64,000 nucleotides of DNA, from positions 1,426,001-1,490,000 of the forward strand of contig NZ_PGEZ01000001.1 in NCBI RefSeq assembly GCF_002797495.1. The letters run 5' to 3'. The DNA is from Mumia flava. Its GTDB lineage: Bacteria > Actinomycetota > Actinomycetes > Propionibacteriales > Nocardioidaceae. The notes under the pieces are model-generated. The model ran no database searches and was not told the origin of the DNA. It saw only the letters and a program-made list of their open reading frames with translations. Below are positions 26,951 to 37,763 of the stretch, piece after piece. The first letter of the stretch is position 1, and every line of letters begins with the position of its first letter. A program made the position numbers and the translations under genes.

Positions 26951-27352
26951 TCACGCGGTGCGGCGGATCGTCAGCTCGACCGCGCCGCTGTTGTTGAACC
27001 CGAACCACGCGACGTCGTTGGCGAAGCACCGCAGCTCGCCGCCGGCCTCGGCGAGGTGGGTCGTCCCGGAGCCGATGGCGAACGTCGCCGCGCCGTTCGA
27101 CCCGACGGTGCCGATCAGCGTGAACCAGTCCGCTTCGCGGTGCCGCCTCAGCCGCTCCGCCCAACGGAGCACGCGGTTCGGCGACGCGTACCCGTCCGGT
27201 CCGCACTCGGTCCGCCAGTCGGTCCACGTGCCGGTGGCGGTGAGGTCGTACGACCCGCCCGCGACGAGCACGGCGCCGGTCGCGACCCAGCGCGGTCGTG
27301 ACGCCACCCGCACGGTGCGCTGCTCGCCGACGGTCAGCAGCGGCCCGGTCAC
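26951..27352 (-). CDS. PA-IL-like lectin-fold protein, 133 residues
   Basis: Starts at a GTG (27352) that overlaps the stop of the hydrolase gene by four bases; a second GTG at 27355 is possible. The pattern (TGAVLVAGGSYDLTATGTWT, ECGPDGYASPN, WFTLIGTVGSNGAATFAIGS, CFANDVAWFGFNNSGAVELT) matches the PA-I galactophilic lectin-like beta-sandwich, including the ND...NNSG end that binds calcium and sugar in LecA. No signal peptide is seen. It is coupled to a lipase-fold hydrolase and may target it to a glycan surface; that is inference. Confidence 0.7.
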   Translation of the reverse strand: MTGPLLTVGEQRTVRVASRPRWVATGAVLVAGGSYDLTATGTWTDWRTECGPDGYASPNRVLRWAERLRRHREADWFTLIGTVGSNGAATFAIGSGTTHLAEAGGELRCFANDVAWFGFNNSGAVELTIRRTA

Positions 27353-28839
27353 CACAGCCGCGCGTCGAACCGGAGGTGGGCGTCGGGGCCGAGCAGCGTC
27401 CTCGCCGTCTCGGGGAGCTGCACGACGCCGCTCCAGCCGTTCTCGCTCCCGCCGGTCCACTCCATCACGTTCGGGGCCAGGGTCGAGGAGCGGACGGGCC
27501 CGGCCAGCTCGCTGTTCCACGCGCACGCACCGCCGACGACGTTGCCGGCCTCGGGGTCGCCGACCGGCTTGATCTCGAGCTCGACGAGCAGGCTGTCGTC
27601 CCAGTCGGCGATCTGCTCGAGGTGGTCGCCGAAGTTGAACCAGCCGCCGCGGGCGACGAGCGATGCGAGCCGCAGGTTCAGGGCGTAGCGGATCGTCGAC
27701 TTCGAGCCGGGTGCGAGGAAGACGGTGAGGAGCGGCGTCTCGGCCTCGGTCAGCTTCTCCAGGTCGACCGGGCAGTGGTGTGCGGCGGTCTGCTCGTGGA
27801 CGAGGACGGGGAGCTCCCGGATCGCGAGCTTCACGTCGGCCTGCCAGGTCCGGTCGTCGTCGGCGGTGAGCCGTGCCGGATCCAGGCCAGCGAGGTGGAA
27901 GTCGACGCGGAGGCTGCCGAGCAGGAACCGCTTCAGGTTCTGGTAGACCTCCTCGGAGTTCACCAGCCCGTACCGGCCCGAGTGCGAGCGGTGGACGTAC
28001 GCGCGGGCCGACCCCAGCACGACGGCGTTGCGGATCGCGACCAGGCCGTCGCTCTGCTCGCCCATGGCCTTCGCCGACAGGCCGAGCGCGACCTCGTAGT
28101 CACGTGCGTTCGTCCCGGCGATCGACAGCACCCGGTCGGTCGGGAAGCCGTTCAGCATCGTGCGGGGGTCCCAGTCCTCCGCCGGCTTCGCGTCGGACAG
28201 CTCCGACTCCGGAACCATGTAGCCGGCCATCACCTCCGGGGCGAAGATGTCCGAGCCGGCCGGACCGAACGTCTTGATCACCCAGTCCCCGATCCCCCCG
28301 CCGAGCTTCGGGTCGATCCCGCCGTGCGGTGTGCCGATCGTGCAGAGCTTCGAGACCACCGACGCCGGGTCGTCGAGGTGCTTCTGGATCGCCGCCCGGC
28401 AGATCAGTCCGCCCATCGAGTGCGCCACGAGGTTAACCATCGGGGCGCCTGCGGTCTTCTCCCGGACCAGGGCGATGAAGTCGGCGAGCCCCTGTGCCGC
28501 CCGTGCGATCTCGTACGGCTCGGGTTCCTCGCCGAACGTGCTGGAGTTGCGGTCGTAGAACCGGTACACCCACAGCGAGTCCGGCGCGAGCTCGCCGGCA
28601 CCGGCGTCCAGCAGGAGCTGCTGCTGGTTGCCGCCGACCGCGAGGTTGTAGCGGTCCTCGTTCATCAGGCGCAGCAACGGCCCCTCGAACTGGTGGAACC
28701 GCGGGGCCCCTTTCGGGCCGACCCGTACGTGGGTGGAGCCGACGTTGAAGCCGTAGAACGGGTCGTCGACGAGGGAGTCGATCCCCCGCTGACCGCCGCC
28801 GAAGCCGCGGACGTAGATGATCGGAAGCCGCTCTGCCAT
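27349..28839 (-). CDS. Lipase-fold alpha/beta hydrolase (PGAP1/lecithin-acyltransferase-like)
   Basis: A 496-residue protein starting at ATG 28839 (MAERLPIIYVRGFGGGQRGI). The nucleophile elbow is NLVAHSMGGLICRAA, preceded by LADFIALVREKTAGAPM, and TIGTPHGGIDPKLGG follows as in triacylglycerol lipases that act on large substrates. The C-terminal 170 residues are a separate beta-rich domain with no family I recognise. No clear signal peptide. Coupled to the lectin-like gene by a 4-base overlap. The natural substrate is unknown. Confidence 0.75.
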   Translation of the reverse strand: MAERLPIIYVRGFGGGQRGIDSLVDDPFYGFNVGSTHVRVGPKGAPRFHQFEGPLLRLMNEDRYNLAVGGNQQQLLLDAGAGELAPDSLWVYRFYDRNSSTFGEEPEPYEIARAAQGLADFIALVREKTAGAPMVNLVAHSMGGLICRAAIQKHLDDPASVVSKLCTIGTPHGGIDPKLGGGIGDWVIKTFGPAGSDIFAPEVMAGYMVPESELSDAKPAEDWDPRTMLNGFPTDRVLSIAGTNARDYEVALGLSAKAMGEQSDGLVAIRNAVVLGSARAYVHRSHSGRYGLVNSEEVYQNLKRFLLGSLRVDFHLAGLDPARLTADDDRTWQADVKLAIRELPVLVHEQTAAHHCPVDLEKLTEAETPLLTVFLAPGSKSTIRYALNLRLASLVARGGWFNFGDHLEQIADWDDSLLVELEIKPVGDPEAGNVVGGACAWNSELAGPVRSSTLAPNVMEWTGGSENGWSGVVQLPETARTLLGPDAHLRFDARLW

Positions 28840-29035
28840 CGCACGTCGCCGCGGCGCCCGGCGTCCCGCCGACGTCTCGGCCCGCGACCCTCCTGTGCGC
28901 AGCGTGGCATCCCCACGGCGCCTCGGCTCGGCACTTGCACCGAACGCGCGAGGGTGCCCTCGGCCGGATCGGTGAAATCCGGTCAAGTCGCCCATGCGGC
29001 CCGCCTAGGTTGAGCGGACCGGTGAGGAGGCCGTC
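28840..29035. promoter_or_regulatory. Divergent promoter spacer
   Basis: This 196-bp spacer separates the hydrolase (minus) and the secreted EF-hand-like gene (plus). Toward the plus gene, ggtcaagt (28981) and cctaggttg (29006) could be -35 and -10 elements, and ggagg (29021 region) precedes the ATG at 29036. I see no palindrome or other site. Confidence 0.35.
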
Positions 29036-29950
29036 ATGGGTCGAACCGCTCTCGTTCTCGTCGTTCCGCTCGTGCTGACCGCGTTCTGCCTCGAGACAGC
29101 CGCCGCCACAGCGTCCGCGGAGACGACGACGTCAAGCGCTGCGGCCGCGGGGGCCGGCGGCACGACGGCACGCACCGCGGGTGTCGCCGACGCGGCCGAG
29201 GAGCGGCGGCGCAAGAAGCGGGCCCGCCTGAAGGCCACGTGGCGCCGCGTCGGACGCGGCAAGGTCGCGGTCAAGGTCCGCAGCAACGCCCGCAAGGCAC
29301 GCATCTCGTACCGCGTGGGGAGGAAGAAGCGGACGCGGTCCGTGGTCGTGCGGCTGCGGAAGAACCGCGCCCACCGGGCCCTGCCCAAGAAGTCCAAGCG
29401 CATCCGGGTCCGCGCGCTCGCGACCCGACGCCTCCGCGCCAGCCGGCTCGAGCGTGCGAAGCACCTGCGGGCTCCACGGATCTGGATGGCTGACGGCGAC
29501 GGCGACGGGATCAAGGACTACAACATCGACCGTCAGGCGGACGGGCGACGCGACGCGATCCTGTTCGACGACAACCGCAACGGGCTCTACGAGCGCATCG
29601 CCATCTTCGCGCGGCGCAAGCCGATCGCGGTCGCGCTCGACCAGGACGAGAACGGCTACCTCGAGGCGTTCCTGCTGGACCTCGACGCGAACGGTGCCGG
29701 CGAGCGGATGTACTACGACGCCAACCAGGACCGCTACGCCGAGTGGCAGTGTCTCGACACCGACGGCGACGGGTACGCCGACACCTGGTACTACACGCCG
29801 GCGAACGTCACCTCGACCGCAGTCGGGCGGCGCGCGAACGACCTCATGGTCCGCAACATCAGCACGCTGAACCAGCTCCGCCAGCTCGATCCGTGGTCGC
29901 TCGGCTACCTGCCGTACGACCCGTCGCCGTCGCTCCTGCGGGGCGAGTGA
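29036..29950 (+). CDS. Secreted basic protein with EF-hand/type-3-repeat-like Asp-rich loops
   Basis: A 304-residue exported protein. The signal peptide spans residues 1-28 (LVLVVPLVLTAFCLETAAAT). Residues 55-145 are strongly basic (RRRKKRARLKATWRRVGRGK and similar). Residues 150-250 hold repeated acidic calcium-type loops: DGDGDGIKDYNID, FDDNRNGLYERI, DQDENGYLEAF, DLDANGAGERMYY, DANQDRYAEW, DTDGDGYADTWYY. These resemble EF-hand-like or thrombospondin type-3 repeats. A basic half joined to an acidic calcium-binding half is unusual. The function is unknown; cell-surface or matrix association is plausible. Confidence 0.75.
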   Translation: MGRTALVLVVPLVLTAFCLETAAATASAETTTSSAAAAGAGGTTARTAGVADAAEERRRKKRARLKATWRRVGRGKVAVKVRSNARKARISYRVGRKKRTRSVVVRLRKNRAHRALPKKSKRIRVRALATRRLRASRLERAKHLRAPRIWMADGDGDGIKDYNIDRQADGRRDAILFDDNRNGLYERIAIFARRKPIAVALDQDENGYLEAFLLDLDANGAGERMYYDANQDRYAEWQCLDTDGDGYADTWYYTPANVTSTAVGRRANDLMVRNISTLNQLRQLDPWSLGYLPYDPSPSLLRGE

Positions 29951-30019
29951 GCTGTCGGCGCGGTCTCGCGCACCGGGCGCGTACGGCATACTGGCCGCCG
30001 TGATCGGGCCACCCGCCCG

Positions 30020-30092
30020 GGGCCTCTAGCTCAATCGGCAGAGCAGCGGACTTTTAATCCGCGGGTTGTGGGTTCGAGTCCCACGGGGCCCA
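30020..30092 (+). tRNA. tRNA-Lys, anticodon TTT
   Basis: A complete cloverleaf: acceptor gggcctc/ggggccc (one T-G pair), D arm gctc...gagc, anticodon stem gcgga/tccgc with loop cttttaa (anticodon TTT), T arm gtggg-ttcgagt-cccac and discriminator A at 30092. CCA is not encoded. Confidence 0.95.
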
Positions 30093-30132
30093 CCGTGTGA
30101 TTCTGTGACCGGACGATGATCCGGGTGAGGGC

Positions 30133-30651
30133 TTACGGCTGGTTCGGCTGAGTGGTGACACTCCGTCGACGCCGGCGCGGCCACCACGCCGGCACGGCCT
30201 CGCGGTAGCGCCGGTAGGCCTCGCCGTAGGTCCGCAGCAGCGTCGGCTCCTCGTACCACCGCACGAAGGACGCCGTCACGGCCCAGAACAGGCCGGCGTA
30301 CGCGAGCACCGCCCACGACCCGAAGACGAGCGCCTGGCCGGCGATCACCAGCGTCACCCCCGCGTACATCGGGTTGCGCATCCAGCGGTTGAAGCCGTCC
30401 ACGACGAGTCGCTCGGTCGGCGCTGCCGGCATCGGGGTGCCGCCCGCGCGGGCGAAGCGCACGAACGCATCGACGACCGGGACCAGCCCGACCACGACGA
30501 CCGCCGAGCCGACGGCCACCGACGCCGTACGCAGGGTGCCGTCGTCGGGCATCGACCAGCCGGTGATCACCCACGGGATCAGACCGGCGGTCGTGCCGGG
30601 CGCGGCGAGGAAGAACGCAGCGCTCCCGATCCGCGAGGCCGCCGGCCTCAT
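30133..30651 (-). CDS. Isoprenylcysteine-methyltransferase-like membrane protein
   Basis: A 172-residue membrane protein with four hydrophobic segments and the ICMT/phospholipid-methyltransferase signature: RNPMYAGVTLVIAG, then FVRWYEEPTLLRTYGEAYRR with a C-terminal PAWWPRRRRR. Such proteins use S-adenosylmethionine to methylate lipids or prenyl groups; bacterial substrates are mostly unknown. Start ATG 30651 with aggag. A TTGACA -35 box read leftward lies inside operator O2 (30746-30761), so the TetR encoded at 32291 probably represses it. Confidence 0.8.
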   Translation of the reverse strand: MRPAASRIGSAAFFLAAPGTTAGLIPWVITGWSMPDDGTLRTASVAVGSAVVVVGLVPVVDAFVRFARAGGTPMPAAPTERLVVDGFNRWMRNPMYAGVTLVIAGQALVFGSWAVLAYAGLFWAVTASFVRWYEEPTLLRTYGEAYRRYREAVPAWWPRRRRRSVTTQPNQP

Positions 30652-30690
30652 CGTGCAATCTCCTGCGCTCGGGTCATCCGCACTCCCTAT

Positions 30691-30706
30691 GCCAACACAT
30701 GTTGAC
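30691..30706. promoter_or_regulatory. Operator O1, gccaac-acat-gttgac
   Basis: A one-mismatch copy of GTCAAC-N4-GTTGAC, 40 bp upstream of the methyltransferase ATG. Same family as O2 and O3. Confidence 0.6.
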
Positions 30707-30745
30707 CTGAACCCCGTCCCCAGCATGCATGGCCGCGGCCTGGTT

Positions 30746-30761
30746 GTCAACGGCTGTTGAC
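30746..30761. promoter_or_regulatory. Operator O2, gtcaac-ggct-gttgac
   Basis: A perfect 16-bp copy of the palindrome. Its minus strand contains TTGACA, with catgct 17 bp further, which makes a plausible promoter for the methyltransferase gene. The bases to its right resemble those to the right of O3. Confidence 0.7.
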
Positions 30762-30814
30762 CCACCGTGCGGCGCACGAGCCCGACGATGGCTTGGACCG
30801 GCCGCACCCCGACT

Positions 30815-32065
30815 TCATGGGCCGAGCGCTGCGACGGGTAGAACGAGAATGCCGTCGCGACGTCGGATCGCTGACGACCGCGTCGTCACCACTCCCATGA
30901 ACTCCGGCAGACCAACCTTGCTCGTGTCGACCTTCTGGACGAACCTCAGGAGCGAGTCGGCCGCGGAGTCAACTGCCTCCGGGTTCATCTTCACCTCGAG
31001 TGCACCCCAGCGACCGTCGTCGAGCGTGATGACGAAGTCGACCTCGTGCCCGTTGTTGTCGCGCCAATGCCACAGTCGCCCACCCAGGGGCTGACCGTAG
31101 ACACGGAGATCTCGCGCGACGAGCCCCTCGAAGTGGAACCCGGCTGCGTTGAGGTCCCGCAGCAGCTGCGTCGGCCCCGCACCCAGCGAAGCAATCCCGA
31201 GGGAAGGATCTGCCATGAAGCGCGTCGCGGCCTTTCTCAGCGGCGTAGTGGCGCGCATGTGCGGCGCCCAGGCCGGAACGTCCTCGGTGAGCATCAGCCT
31301 GCGGAGCGCATCGAGGTACCTCGCCACCGTCTCCTGCCGGGCTGGGCCATCGGGGCCGCCGACATCCGATGCCACCGCCTTCGCAGTCAGCCCGGTCCCT
31401 ACGCCACGCCCGAGGGAACGGAGCATTCGCATGAGGCTCTCGGGATCCCGCCTGACACCGAGCCGCGGCAGGTCGATCTCGACGACGGTGCGCAAGTAGT
31501 CGGACATCCAACGTTGAGCCTCGCGGACGGGCGCATCCAACAAGTCGGGCCAACCGCCGACCACCATGCGCTCCACCAGCTCAGGCACCGTGACCCCCGG
31601 GTCGAGTGTCGGCGCGAAGTCGCCATCGAACAGTCCACGCAGCGACACCTGACCGTTCGAGACCCCACCCTCGAAGAGGCTCATGGGCCGCATCTCCAGC
31701 CGAGAGAACCGACCAGCCCCTGTGTGTCGTGCAGCATCGTCATCAGGCGTCGCCGATCCAGTGAGGATGAATCGGCCACGAGCCCGATGGTTGTCGACCT
31801 CGCGACGAACGAGATTCCACAAGGACGGGGTGATCTGCCACTCGTCGAAGAGCACCGGCGCGTGTGCGCCGAGCAGAACCTCCGGTGCCGTCTGCACCAG
31901 AGCCTGGGCGCCCATGTCGGTGTCCATCTGGAACGTCGTTGCCGCCACACGCTCGGCCGTGGCGGTCTTCCCGCAAGCCTTAGGACCCTCGATGAGAACG
32001 GCACCCGCCCATCTCATCCGGTCGGCGAGATCCCCGTCCGCCACACGCGTTCGGTAGTCATGCAC
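30815..32065 (-). CDS. DUF4143-type AAA ATPase
   Basis: A 416-residue ATP-binding protein. The AAA_14 domain has Walker A LIEGPKACGKTATAERVA and Walker B HAPVLFDEWQITPSLWN, followed by sensor region FILTGSATPDD. The C-terminal part is DUF4143, with NNGHEVDFVITLDDGRWGAL and EVKMN, a PD-(D/E)XK-like nuclease pattern. The family is widespread and often looks like a mobile or defence-related accessory gene; its function is not established. Base composition is clearly lower in GC than the neighbours and codon bias is weaker. It lies between two copies of one operator, which suggests a later insertion. Confidence 0.85.
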   Translation of the reverse strand: MHDYRTRVADGDLADRMRWAGAVLIEGPKACGKTATAERVAATTFQMDTDMGAQALVQTAPEVLLGAHAPVLFDEWQITPSLWNLVRREVDNHRARGRFILTGSATPDDDAARHTGAGRFSRLEMRPMSLFEGGVSNGQVSLRGLFDGDFAPTLDPGVTVPELVERMVVGGWPDLLDAPVREAQRWMSDYLRTVVEIDLPRLGVRRDPESLMRMLRSLGRGVGTGLTAKAVASDVGGPDGPARQETVARYLDALRRLMLTEDVPAWAPHMRATTPLRKAATRFMADPSLGIASLGAGPTQLLRDLNAAGFHFEGLVARDLRVYGQPLGGRLWHWRDNNGHEVDFVITLDDGRWGALEVKMNPEAVDSAADSLLRFVQKVDTSKVGLPEFMGVVTTRSSAIRRRDGILVLPVAALGP

Positions 32066-32110
32066 GTCGCTGCTCCCTCGCAGGCACCGAGACCATCCTC
32101 TAGGCCTAAA

Positions 32111-32147
32111 CGAGACAATAGTATGGGTAAAAGCGAGACAATACTAT
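32111..32147 (-). promoter_or_regulatory. A/T-rich promoter with paired repeats upstream of the ATPase gene
   Basis: cgagacaata occurs at 32111 and again at 32134, 23 bp apart. atagtat (32118-32124) and atactat (32141-32147) form an inverted pair. On the minus strand these read as two copies of ATTGTCTCG. The section is the most A/T-rich in this part of the window and lies 46-82 bp before the ATPase ATG. It probably holds its promoter and a regulator site. Confidence 0.6.
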
Positions 32148-32229
32148 ACGTCTAACCGAGATGATTCGATGGCGTGCTCTAGCTTCAGCCGCCAGCGGTA
32201 CACCCCGTCCTCGCAACCTCGATTCGCTT

Positions 32230-32245
32230 GTCAACGAACGTTGAC
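32230..32245. promoter_or_regulatory. Operator O3, gtcaac-gaac-gttgac
   Basis: A perfect copy of the palindrome, 45 bp upstream of the chosen TetR start. Together with O1 and O2 it supports autoregulation by this TetR protein and control of the methyltransferase gene. Confidence 0.7.
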
Positions 32246-32290
32246 CGCCGTACGGTGTGGGCACCGCCGATGACGAGACGAGGGACCGCG

Positions 32291-32896
32291 ATGGCTGCTC
32301 CGCAGACCCCGACAACCTCGCGACCGCGCAGCGCGGAGGCGACGAAGCAGGCGATCCTCGATGCGGCGCGCACGCGGTTCACGACCGAGGGCTACCGCCG
32401 GGCCACCGTGCGGGCGGTCGCCGCCGACGCGGGGATCGATCCGGCGATGGTGATGCGGTACTTCGGGAGCAAGCAGCAGCTGTTCGCGGCCGCGGCCGAC
32501 CTCGACCTGCGACTACCCGAGCTGAGCCGGGTCGCCCGGAGCAGACGGGGCCACCAGCTGGTCACCCACTTCGTCGCACGCTGGGAGGACCCGGACGACG
32601 ACACGCTGCTCATGCTGCTGCGTGCCGCGATCGACGACGAGCAGATGGCGGAGACGATGCACCGCATGTTCGCCGAGCAGCTGGTCGCGACGATCGTCTC
32701 CGTGCTCCCCGACGAGCGGATGGACGAGGCGCCGCGACGAGCCGGCCTGATCGCGACCCAGATGCTCGGACTCGCGCTCTGTCGCGACATCCTGCGGCTG
32801 CCGCCGGTGGTCGCGCTCAGCCCGGCCGCAGCGGTCGCGTCGATCGCCCCGACCGTCCAGCGCTACCTCACCGCCCCGCTGCCCGACGCGGACTGA
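32291..32896 (+). CDS. TetR/AcrR-family regulator
   Basis: A 201-residue TetR protein with HTH KQAILDAARTRFTTEGYRRA and DPAMVMRYFGSKQQLFAAA. I take the ATG at 32291, which has gaggga upstream; the ATG at 32270 has no ribosome site. O3 lies immediately upstream. The same palindrome precedes the methyltransferase gene 1.5 kb to the left, so I infer that the two were once a simple divergent pair before the ATPase gene entered. Confidence 0.88.
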   Translation: MAAPQTPTTSRPRSAEATKQAILDAARTRFTTEGYRRATVRAVAADAGIDPAMVMRYFGSKQQLFAAAADLDLRLPELSRVARSRRGHQLVTHFVARWEDPDDDTLLMLLRAAIDDEQMAETMHRMFAEQLVATIVSVLPDERMDEAPRRAGLIATQMLGLALCRDILRLPPVVALSPAAAVASIAPTVQRYLTAPLPDAD

Positions 32897-32942
32897 TCGG
32901 CCGCGGGGCGCCGTACGCCCTGCCGCCCTCGGAACGCCGCCG

Positions 32943-35474
<2,532 letters not shown>

Positions 35475-35478
<4 letters not shown>

Positions 35479-36065
35479 GCGGGCCCCCTCAGGTCCTCGG
35501 TGGCGGTGCGCACCCGGCTGCGGATCCGGGACACGCGGTTGCGGACCGTGCCGTGGGTGACGCCGAGCTCGTCGGCCGCCTCGGCGTACGACCGGTCGCC
35601 GGCGACGCACAGCGAGAACAACCGCTGGTCGAGAGTCGACAGCGAGCGGACGTGCTCGTGCACCCGCTCGAGGACGAGGTCCGCGACGACCACGTCGTCC
35701 GGGCCCGGGTGGATGCTGGCGACGTTCTCGTCCAGCTCGGCCCAGGCACGGCGTCGCCGGCGGCGCTGGTGGTTGAGCGCGGTGTACTTCGCGGTCGCGA
35801 GCAGCCACGGCAGGACCGAGCGGTCGACGACGTGGATGTCGTCACGCCGCCGCCACGCGGTGACGAAGACGTCCTGGACGACCTCCTCGGCATCGGCGTC
35901 GACGCCGACGACGCGGTAGGCCTGCCAGTAGACGGGACGCACATGGCGTTCGTAGAGCAAGCCGAGCGCGTCGCGGTCACCGCGGCGCATCCGGGCCAGC
36001 AGCAGGCGGTCGTCGTCGGGCTCCCGACCGGGGTGGTCGGTCTCGCTCGGCGGCTCGGTCGTCAT
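35475..36065 (-). CDS. ECF-type RNA polymerase sigma factor
   Basis: A 196-residue sigma-70 family protein. Region 2 has RMRRGDRDALGLLYERHVRP and DAEEVVQDVFVTAWRR. Region 4 has LSTLDQRLFSLCVAGDRSYA and ELGVTHGTVRNRVSRIRSRV. Start ATG 36065 has ggag upstream; an in-frame ATG at 36098 gives 11 more residues. It is coupled to the DUF4349 gene. Target promoters cannot be read here. Confidence 0.92.
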
Positions 36066-36128
36066 GGCGCTCCGTTCGTGGTCCCTCATCTTCTCCATGT
36101 CGCGAGCGGGAGAAGCGTCTCAGTCGGA

Positions 36129-37718
36129 TCACGATTCGTTGGGCGCACTCCGACCGGACGACTCGTCGACGTGGCGGAGCGCAGCCCACGCGATCGCCGC
36201 CACGAGCAGTGCGACGACGGCGATCACGAGGTACGCCACGAGCGCACCGCGGTCGAACGCGTCGCGGGCCGCTGCTGCGAGGGCGTCACCGTCCGTACGA
36301 CCGAGGCCGTCGGCGACCTCGAGCGCGCCCTGCAGCGACCCGTCCGCACGGTCGGCCTGGCTCGCGTCGAGCGATCCCGAACCGCCCGAGGCCGCGGCGA
36401 GGTCGGACGCGTACAGGCTCGCGAGCACCGACCCGACGACCGCCACGCCGACGGCGGCGCCGACGAACCGGCTGACGAAGTTCAGCGAGGACCCGTGGCC
36501 CGCCTTCGCGGGAGGCAGGTCGTTCATGACGACCGTCGACGGCGGAGCGATCAGCACCGACAGCCCGGCGCCCAGCAGGACCGAGGCCCCGACCGACGAC
36601 CACGTCGGACCTCCGACCGTGGCGGCGAGGGCCGCCGCCGCGGTAGCGCACACGAGCAGGCCGGACGTGATCGTCCAGCGGGGACCGAGCCGCGCCAGGA
36701 CCCGGTGGGCCCGCAGCGAGCACGCACCGAACACGGCGGCGAAAGGAACGAGCAGGACACCGACCGTCACGATCGACTCACCGCGGACGTCCTGGAGGTC
36801 CTGCGGGGTGAGGAAGAGGAAGGAGTTGAAGACCAGGTACGCCACCAGGAGCGTCACGGAGCCGGCCAGGACGGCGGGGCGCCGCAGGATCCGGACGTCG
36901 AACAGCGGCGCGGAAGCCCGCAGCTGCCGTCGTACGAACCAGGCCAGCGCGACCGCGCCGACGGCGAACGCCACGAGCACGACCGGGGACAGCCAGCCGC
37001 GCTCCGGCCCTTCGATCACCGCGAACAGCACGCCGCCCAGCCCCACGACCGACGCGATCGCGCCGCCCACGTCGAGATCGCTGTAGCCGCCCGGTGGCTC
37101 AGGCGCTCGCGACTCGGCGATCGTCCGGGCGCCGACGATCACGCCGAGCGCCACCACCGGCACGTTGACCAGGAACACCGATCCCCACCAGAAGTGGTCG
37201 AGGAGCAGCCCGCCGGCGATCGGTCCGACGGCGAGCCCGGATGCTCCGAACACGACGAACGTGCTGATCGCCGGGCCGCGTTCCTCGGGGGCGTACATCG
37301 AGGCGATGATCGCGAGGGCCGGCGCGGTGACCCCCGCCGCACCGACCCCCATCAGGGCCCGGGCCGCGATCAGCAGGCCGACCGACGGGCTGAAGGCGGC
37401 CACCAAGGAAGCCACGGCGAACAGCGCGTAGCTCACCAGGAACACCCGCCGTCGGCCGTACCGGTCGGCGGCAGCGCCGCCGAGCACGAGCAAGCCGGCG
37501 AGGACGATGCTGTACGAGGCGACGACCCATTGCAGCTCGTTCGTGGATGCGTCCAGCGCGCGCCCGATGAACGGGACCGCGACGTTGGTGATCGTGAGAT
37601 CGACCCCGGCGGTCAGGGCGCACAGGCACAGCGTCGCGAGCGCGACCGTACGCCGCCGCCCGTCGATGCTGCCCACCGGATCGGCGTGGTGCGGGTGCAG
37701 ACGACCGTGATCGTGCAC
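36129..37718 (-). CDS. MFS drug exporter, 14-helix DHA2 type
   Basis: A 529-residue protein with about 14 hydrophobic segments. Marks: LTAGVDLTITNVAVPFIGRA in helix 1, motif A GGAAADRYGRRRVFLVSYAL, and motif C region GASGLAVGPIAGGLLLDHFW WG. It resembles EmrB/QacA exporters of antiseptics and antibiotics. The start at 37718 is one of several possible; a His-rich N-terminus (MHDHGRLHPHHADP) precedes helix 1 and might bind metal. 63 bp upstream of the sigma gene, same direction. Confidence 0.87.
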   Translation of the reverse strand: MHDHGRLHPHHADPVGSIDGRRRTVALATLCLCALTAGVDLTITNVAVPFIGRALDASTNELQWVVASYSIVLAGLLVLGGAAADRYGRRRVFLVSYALFAVASLVAAFSPSVGLLIAARALMGVGAAGVTAPALAIIASMYAPEERGPAISTFVVFGASGLAVGPIAGGLLLDHFWWGSVFLVNVPVVALGVIVGARTIAESRAPEPPGGYSDLDVGGAIASVVGLGGVLFAVIEGPERGWLSPVVLVAFAVGAVALAWFVRRQLRASAPLFDVRILRRPAVLAGSVTLLVAYLVFNSFLFLTPQDLQDVRGESIVTVGVLLVPFAAVFGACSLRAHRVLARLGPRWTITSGLLVCATAAAALAATVGGPTWSSVGASVLLGAGLSVLIAPPSTVVMNDLPPAKAGHGSSLNFVSRFVGAAVGVAVVGSVLASLYASDLAAASGGSGSLDASQADRADGSLQGALEVADGLGRTDGDALAAAARDAFDRGALVAYLVIAVVALLVAAIAWAALRHVDESSGRSAPNES

Positions 37719-37763
37719 AACACCCGAACGTAGCGACCAGCCTGCGCGCCGGGCGGGAAGTTG

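Noticed and set aside
19662-27301. Long plus-strand open frames opposite the dehydrogenase and M14 genes
   Set aside because: Compositional shadows of genes on the other strand; no start signals or domains.
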